Assembly (NCBI GenBank): GCA_963760965.1
Contig: CAVXEW010000013.1
Span: 434,001-498,000 of the forward strand
Origin: Pararhizobium_B sp963760965
Lineage (GTDB): Bacteria; Pseudomonadota; Alphaproteobacteria; Rhizobiales; Rhizobiaceae
Length of the DNA: 64,000 nucleotides
Direction of reading: 5' to 3'
Position 1 is the first letter of the stretch, and each line of letters opens with the position of its first letter. Under the pieces are notes generated by a model. The model saw only the letters and a list, made by a program, of their open reading frames with translations, did not search any database and was not told the DNA's origin. Below are positions 59,749-64,000 of the stretch, piece after piece. Position numbers and translations under genes: made by a program.

Positions 59749-62565
59749 CTATTGCCCCAGCCGTTCAAGCAGCGCGGGAATGTGCACCTGGTCGGCCTTG
59801 TAGTTGCCGGTCAGCATGTACATGACGAGATTGACGCCGACGCGGAAGGCGTATTCCCGCTGCTCCGGGTCGGGGGGCACGGTCGGATAGAGCGGCGCGC
59901 CGCCGTCGTCGACGGCCCACGCGCCGGCGAGGTCGTTGCCGGTGATGATGATCGGCGAGACGCCGTCGCCGGCCCGCACCGGGCGGCCCGTGTCCTTCTT
60001 GTCCGGCGGGGCGGCCTGTACCCACATCTGCCCGCCGGTGTAGCGGCCGGGGAAGGATTTCAGCAGGTAGAAGGCCTTCGTCAGCACGTGGTCCGGCGGC
60101 ACGGGCTCCAGCGGCGGAATGTCGAGATTGGCGAGGATGGCGCGCAGCCGCTGCGTCTGTGGCGTCACGTTGCCGTCGCCGAGGTTGTCGAGCTGGTCGC
60201 GCGTGTCGAAGAGGACGGTGCCGCCGTTCTTCATGTATGTGTCGATGCGGCTGATGGCGGCGTCCGAGGGCATCGGCGCGGTGACGCTGATCGGCCAGTA
60301 GATCAGCGGGTAGAAGGCGAGCGGGTCCTTCGAGATGTCCAGCCCGACCGGCGGGCCGGGCTCGAGGGCCGTGTGGTAGGTGAGGAATTCGGACAGGCCG
60401 GTCAGTCCCCGCTTGCTGACATAGTCGACCTGGTCGTCGCCGGTGACGACATAGCCGAGATGGGTGACGTCGATCTTGTCGAGGATGGCCGCATCGCCGG
60501 GTTTCTCGTCCGCCGCCCGGGCGACGCCCGTCGCCTGCGGCAAAAGTGCCGCCAGCGCGAGCGCGAAGAGGAGCAGCGCCGCGGGGCGGCGTGCGGCGGC
60601 GCCGGGGATGCCCAGCGCGCCACCCATTGCGAGCACGATCACGCTGTCGACGAGAAGCAGCACCATCGCCGCGCCCAACAGCCACGGCTTCAGTGCCCGC
60701 GCCCGGGAGGGCGTCAGGGTGGCGCGTGCGACGGGCACGGCCGTGCGGGGGAAGGCGAGCGGCTTCAGCCCGTCGCCCTTCTGCATCAGGTTGAGGGCGA
60801 GGAAGCCGTCCTTGGTGCCGTAGAGTCCGGGCGGATTGTCGAGCGAAGTCCTCGGCGGCGTGCTGCCCCCGACCTCGAGCGGTCGCGCGTCGCCGGAGGG
60901 CTGCACGAGTATGCCGTCGGCATCGAGCAGCCGGTAGGGCGGCAGGGTCTGCCGGCCGGCGGAGTTCGTCTTAGCCGCGGGCGAGGCGTGCGAAAGCTGC
61001 ACCGTGCGTCTCAGCATCTCGACGAAGGAGCCGGAAATCGGAAGGTTCGACCATGTCGGCGCGGCCGTGACGTGGAAGAGCACGATGCGGCCGCGGCCGC
61101 TTGACCTGGCGGTCACGAGCGGCGTGCCGTCCGCCAGGCTCGCCCAGGTCCGGTTCTGGAGGTCCGGCGAGGGTTCGGCGAGCACCTGGCGGCTCACCGT
61201 CACATCCTCGGGGCGCTTCATGCCGGCGAAGGGGCTTCCGGCGGGGAAGTCGGCGAGCTTCTGGGGCTGGCTCCACGACATCGTGCCGCCGAGGGCCCGC
61301 TCGCCGGCGCGCAGCTTCACGGGGATCAGCGGATCGGTGCCGGTCGTTCCGGCCAGTCGGGGGCCGGCGAAGCGGATCAGCGTGCCGCCGCCGTCTATCC
61401 ATTGCCTGAGCGGCGCGTAGAGCTCGTCGGGCAGGGTGCCGATGTCGGCCATCACCAGCACCGACGGGTGCTGCTTCAGCAGTTCGGGGACGGCCTTCGC
61501 GACGTCGCTGTCCCTCGGCTCGACGAGATCGGCATAGGGCTGGAGCGCGCGCCTGATGTAGTAGAGCGGCGAGAGAAGCTGCTGGGCCGTATCGCTGGAT
61601 TCTCCCGAGAGCAACGCGACGCGGCGGCGCCGGAAGCTGTCGTCGAGCAGGTAGGTCGCGCCGGCCGTCGGCAGGCCCGCGAGCGAAAGCCGGGCAAAGT
61701 CGTTGCGCAGTTCGAACGGGACGTCGATCGTGCCGGAGCCGGCGGCGCTGCCCTTGTCGAAATGAACCTTGCCGGTGGCGATCGAGCGGCCGCGGGAGTC
61801 CAGCGCACTCACCTCGACGTCCCGTGCGCCGGCGGTGTCGAGCCGGGTCGCCGACACGGAGAAGCGATCGGCGCCGTTCTCCGCGTTGGTGAGCGCGACG
61901 GCGCTGGCGCCGCTGCCCTCGATCAGCTGCACGCCGGCAGGGCCGGTCGCCAGGAAGCGCGCGAGGGCGGTACTGCCGGACGGCGTCTCGATGCCGTCCG
62001 AAATGAAGGCGAGCGTGCCGGGATGTGTCTTGCCCATCGCCGCCTCGAAGGCGTCGGCGGCCGCCGCGCGATCGGGGCGGTCGGGCCTCGGCCTTGCGGC
62101 CTGGAGGCGGTTTCGCGCCTTCGCCGCGGTCGTCGGCGTCGGGTCGTTGTCGCGGTTGGCGGTGAACGTGAGGGAGACCGGCAGGTCGGCCTTCTCGGCG
62201 TCGTCGATCAGCCGCGAGGCGGCCTGCACGCGCGCCTTCCAGTCGGGCGCCGTCGACCAGCCGTTGTCGATCACCAGCGCGAGCGGACCGTCGCTCGACA
62301 GTTGCCCGTGGCGCGGGTTCAGGACCGGGTCGGCCAGTGCCAGGATCACCAGAGCGGCCATGACGAGGCGCAGCAGCGTCAGCCACCAGGGGCTCCTGGC
62401 GGGCGTCTCCTCGCGCTTCAGCACGCGGGCCAGTATGCGCAGCGGCGGAAAAACCTCGCTGCGCGGGCGCGGCGGCGTCATGCGCAGGAGCCACCAGATG
62501 ACCGGCAGGGCGATGAGCCCGATAAGGGCGGCCGGCGCTCCGAAGGCGAGGGGAAGCGAAAGCAT
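59749..62565 (-). CDS. DUF4159 protein with BatA-like N-terminus
   Basis: A 938-residue membrane protein. The N-terminus (LSLPLAFGAPAALIGLIALPVIWWLLR, then PPRPRSEVFPPLRIL) is that of BatA/aerotolerance regulators, with a second helix near 60-80 and a vWA-like region with LALVIDNGWSTAP. Two more helices near 640-690 precede a C-terminal DUF4159 domain (about 710-930; LGYVVTGDDQVDYVSKRGLTGLSEFL, GGTVLFDTRDQ, MWVQAA). Start overlaps the DUF58 stop by one base. Family role unknown; the operon suggests work in the cell envelope with MoxR. Confidence 0.88.
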   Translation of the reverse strand: MLSLPLAFGAPAALIGLIALPVIWWLLRMTPPRPRSEVFPPLRILARVLKREETPARSPWWLTLLRLVMAALVILALADPVLNPRHGQLSSDGPLALVIDNGWSTAPDWKARVQAASRLIDDAEKADLPVSLTFTANRDNDPTPTTAAKARNRLQAARPRPDRPDRAAAADAFEAAMGKTHPGTLAFISDGIETPSGSTALARFLATGPAGVQLIEGSGASAVALTNAENGADRFSVSATRLDTAGARDVEVSALDSRGRSIATGKVHFDKGSAAGSGTIDVPFELRNDFARLSLAGLPTAGATYLLDDSFRRRRVALLSGESSDTAQQLLSPLYYIRRALQPYADLVEPRDSDVAKAVPELLKQHPSVLVMADIGTLPDELYAPLRQWIDGGGTLIRFAGPRLAGTTGTDPLIPVKLRAGERALGGTMSWSQPQKLADFPAGSPFAGMKRPEDVTVSRQVLAEPSPDLQNRTWASLADGTPLVTARSSGRGRIVLFHVTAAPTWSNLPISGSFVEMLRRTVQLSHASPAAKTNSAGRQTLPPYRLLDADGILVQPSGDARPLEVGGSTPPRTSLDNPPGLYGTKDGFLALNLMQKGDGLKPLAFPRTAVPVARATLTPSRARALKPWLLGAAMVLLLVDSVIVLAMGGALGIPGAAARRPAALLLFALALAALLPQATGVARAADEKPGDAAILDKIDVTHLGYVVTGDDQVDYVSKRGLTGLSEFLTYHTALEPGPPVGLDISKDPLAFYPLIYWPISVTAPMPSDAAISRIDTYMKNGGTVLFDTRDQLDNLGDGNVTPQTQRLRAILANLDIPPLEPVPPDHVLTKAFYLLKSFPGRYTGGQMWVQAAPPDKKDTGRPVRAGDGVSPIIITGNDLAGAWAVDDGGAPLYPTVPPDPEQREYAFRVGVNLVMYMLTGNYKADQVHIPALLERLGQ

Positions 62566-63479
62566 CAGCCTGGCCTCCTGCCGTCGCCGGGCTGGCCGGA
62601 AAGGTACATGTGCACGGTGACGAGGGCCTCGGAGGCAGGCCGGTCCGTGCGGTGGGTGATGAACGTCCAGCCGAGATGGCGCAACTGGTCGGCGAGGCTG
62701 TCGCGGCGGGCGAGATAGGCGCGCCGGTAGTCGTCGCCCACCGCCTCGGCGCGCCCCGCGGTGAGGCGCGCGCCTGTTTCAGGGTCGCGGAACTCGGTGC
62801 GCCCGGCATAGGGGAACACCTCCTCCACCGGGTCGGCGATCTCGATCACGTGGCCCCGGATGCCGCGCCGCGCGATCGGCGCGATCCGTTCGATCACCTG
62901 TTCCGCCGGGTCGAGGAAATCGCTGATCAGCACGATCTCGCTGTTCCGGCCGATGCCGGTGAAATCCGGAAACCCTTCGGGTTGCGGCTGGAGCGCGATC
63001 GCCGTCGCGAGCCGCTCGGCTGCGTTGCGGGTCGCCACGGGCTGCAGGAGGCCGGGGGAGGCTATGCGTTCGCCGGAGCGGGCGAGGACTTCCGCGAGCG
63101 CCAGTTCGAGGACCAGGGCGCGCGCTTCCTTGGAGGTGACGGCGAGGTTCGACCTGAACAGCATCGACGCCGACGGGTCGGCCCAGAGCCAGAGCGTGTG
63201 CGCGGCTTCCCACTCGCGGTCGCGCAGGTAGGTATGGTCGTCGCGGGCCGAACGCCGCCAGTCGATCTTGGCGACGCTCTCGCCGGGGACGTAGGGGCGG
63301 AACTGCCAGAAATTCTCGCCGATGCCGCGCTTGCGGCGGCCGTGCCAGCCGGCGATGACCGTGTTGGCGACGCGCTGCGCCTCGACGAGGCAGTCCGGCA
63401 CCAGCACGGCGCGCTGGCGCGCGCGCACCAGAGCCTCGCGACCGGCAATCGGTTCGACGGACTGGCCGAGCGGCGCCAT
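62565..63479 (-). CDS. DUF58 domain-containing protein
   Basis: A 304-residue soluble DUF58 protein with a vWA-like fold. Core motif GRRKRGIGENFWQFRPYVPGESVAKIDWRRSARDDHTYLRDREWE, in which RPYxxGDxxRxIDW is the DUF58 hallmark, then LWLWADPSASM (MIDAS-like DxSxS) and IVLISDFLDPAEQV. ATG 63479 lies 6 bp after the MoxR stop. MoxR/DUF58 pairs are thought to act as chaperone and client or adaptor. Confidence 0.92.
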   Translation of the reverse strand: MAPLGQSVEPIAGREALVRARQRAVLVPDCLVEAQRVANTVIAGWHGRRKRGIGENFWQFRPYVPGESVAKIDWRRSARDDHTYLRDREWEAAHTLWLWADPSASMLFRSNLAVTSKEARALVLELALAEVLARSGERIASPGLLQPVATRNAAERLATAIALQPQPEGFPDFTGIGRNSEIVLISDFLDPAEQVIERIAPIARRGIRGHVIEIADPVEEVFPYAGRTEFRDPETGARLTAGRAEAVGDDYRRAYLARRDSLADQLRHLGWTFITHRTDRPASEALVTVHMYLSGQPGDGRRPG

Positions 63480-63485
63480 CGACCG

Positions 63486-64000
63486 TCAGTCGCCGCGCGC
63501 GGTCGCGACGAGGCCGCCGATCACGTCCCGCACGCTCACGCCTTCGGCGCGGGCGGCGAATGTCAGCGCCATGCGGTGCTGGAGAACCGGTTCGGCCAGC
63601 GCATGGACGTCGTCGACCGACGGGGCGAGGCGGCCTTCGTAGAGCGCGCGGGCCCGGGCCGCCAGCATGAGGGCCTGGCCGGCGCGCGGCCCCGGGCCCC
63701 AGGCGATGCGCTTGTCGGCCTCGGCGCTGCCGTTGCCCGGCCGGGCGGAACGGACGAGCGAGAGGATCGCGTCGACCACCTTCTCGCCGACCGGCATCTG
63801 GCGGATGAGCTGCTGGATCTCGAGCAGCCGCCCCGCGGTCAGAACCGAGGCTGCCTGCGCCTCGTCGATGCCGGTCGTCTCGAGCAGGATGCGGCGCTCG
63901 GAGGCGAGTTCCGGGTAGAGGACGTCGATCTGCATCAGGAACCGGTCGAGCTGGGCTTCGGGAAGCGGATAGGTGCCTTCCTGCTCGAGCGGGTTCTGCG
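63486..64000 (-). CDS. MoxR-family AAA+ ATPase (partial, N-terminus outside window)
   Basis: The visible 171 C-terminal residues include the end of the AAA+ core (QNPLEQEGTYPLPEAQLDRFL with the sensor-1 Asn and arginine-finger region) and the lid domain (MPVGEKVVDAILSLVRSAR, WGPGPRAGQALMLAARARAL with sensor 2 GPR, PSVDDVHALAEPVLQHRM). This is the MoxR signature. The Walker motifs lie beyond the window end. First visible gene of the operon with DUF58 and DUF4159 genes. Confidence 0.93.
   Translation of the reverse strand, partial: QNPLEQEGTYPLPEAQLDRFLMQIDVLYPELASERRILLETTGIDEAQAASVLTAGRLLEIQQLIRQMPVGEKVVDAILSLVRSARPGNGSAEADKRIAWGPGPRAGQALMLAARARALYEGRLAPSVDDVHALAEPVLQHRMALTFAARAEGVSVRDVIGGLVATARGD

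Overview
The window is high-GC bacterial DNA with dense genes, many ATGA overlaps and frequent GTG/TTG starts. Family content (PrkA-YeaH-SpoVR, many sugar ABC operons, GumC/Wzx/Wzy exopolysaccharide genes, the MoxR-DUF58-DUF4159 cluster) and two copies of a RIME-like rhizobial palindromic repeat point to an alphaproteobacterium of the Hyphomicrobiales (Rhizobiales), probably near Rhizobiaceae/Phyllobacteriaceae. The species cannot be fixed from the sequence alone. I saw no tRNA, rRNA, insertion sequence, phage or CRISPR array.

Layout. (1) 1-1857: truncated HxlR regulator divergent from a BBE-type FAD oxidase. (2) 1906-16366: Wzx/Wzy-type exopolysaccharide cluster on both strands: polymerase, family-5 glycosidase, GumC-like co-polymerase with a dead kinase-like tail, flippase, GT4, a GINT1-like protein, a CelD-like acyltransferase, an FAD oxidoreductase, a WecG/TagA glycosyltransferase and the priming phosphoglycosyltransferase. 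(3) 16719-22849: an SDR, then prkA-yeaH-spoVR. (4) 22921-30826: methyltransferase, LacI regulator, and a sugar operon with TIM-barrel isomerase, Gfo/Idh/MocA dehydrogenase and RbsA/C/B-type transporter. (5) 30916-42937: minus-strand beta-mannoside operon (binding protein, two permeases, ATPase, beta-mannosidase, D-lyxose/mannose isomerase, TIM-barrel isomerase, dehydrogenase, Gpr-like aldo/keto reductase) facing its own LacI regulator. The binding-protein gene carries a one-base frameshift. (6) 43145-46012: AEC transporter, PAP2 phosphatase, TPR/ATP-grasp protein. (7) 46355-53681: branched-chain amino-acid transporter with a LivM-LivG fusion, a stand-alone encapsulated-ferritin-type protein, and leuA behind a leucine-rich leader peptide. 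(8) 53811-57669: membrane protein, metallophosphoesterase, NUDIX hydrolase, glutathionyl-hydroquinone reductase, GNAT. (9) 57677-64000: a four-gene MoxR / DUF58 / BatA-DUF4159 / membrane protein operon, entering the window truncated.

How the genes work together. In the polysaccharide cluster the priming transferase loads the lipid carrier, WecG and GT4 enzymes extend it, Wzx flips it, and Wzy with GumC polymerises and exports it; the acyltransferase and glycosidase would modify or trim it. No Wza-type outer-membrane channel is present in the window. The beta-mannoside operon reads as import, hydrolysis to mannose, then isomerisation to fructose. Both LacI genes have repeated operator-like motifs shared between their own promoter region and the target operon. 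All three solute-binding-protein genes are separated from their permease genes by stable hairpins, which suggests uneven expression within the operons.

The most unusual items are the EncFtn-type ferritin without encapsulin, the candidate leu attenuator, a hairpin that places the ribosome-binding site of the priming transferase in its loop, the kinase-dead GumC tail, and the RIME-like element inserted within the mannoside operon.
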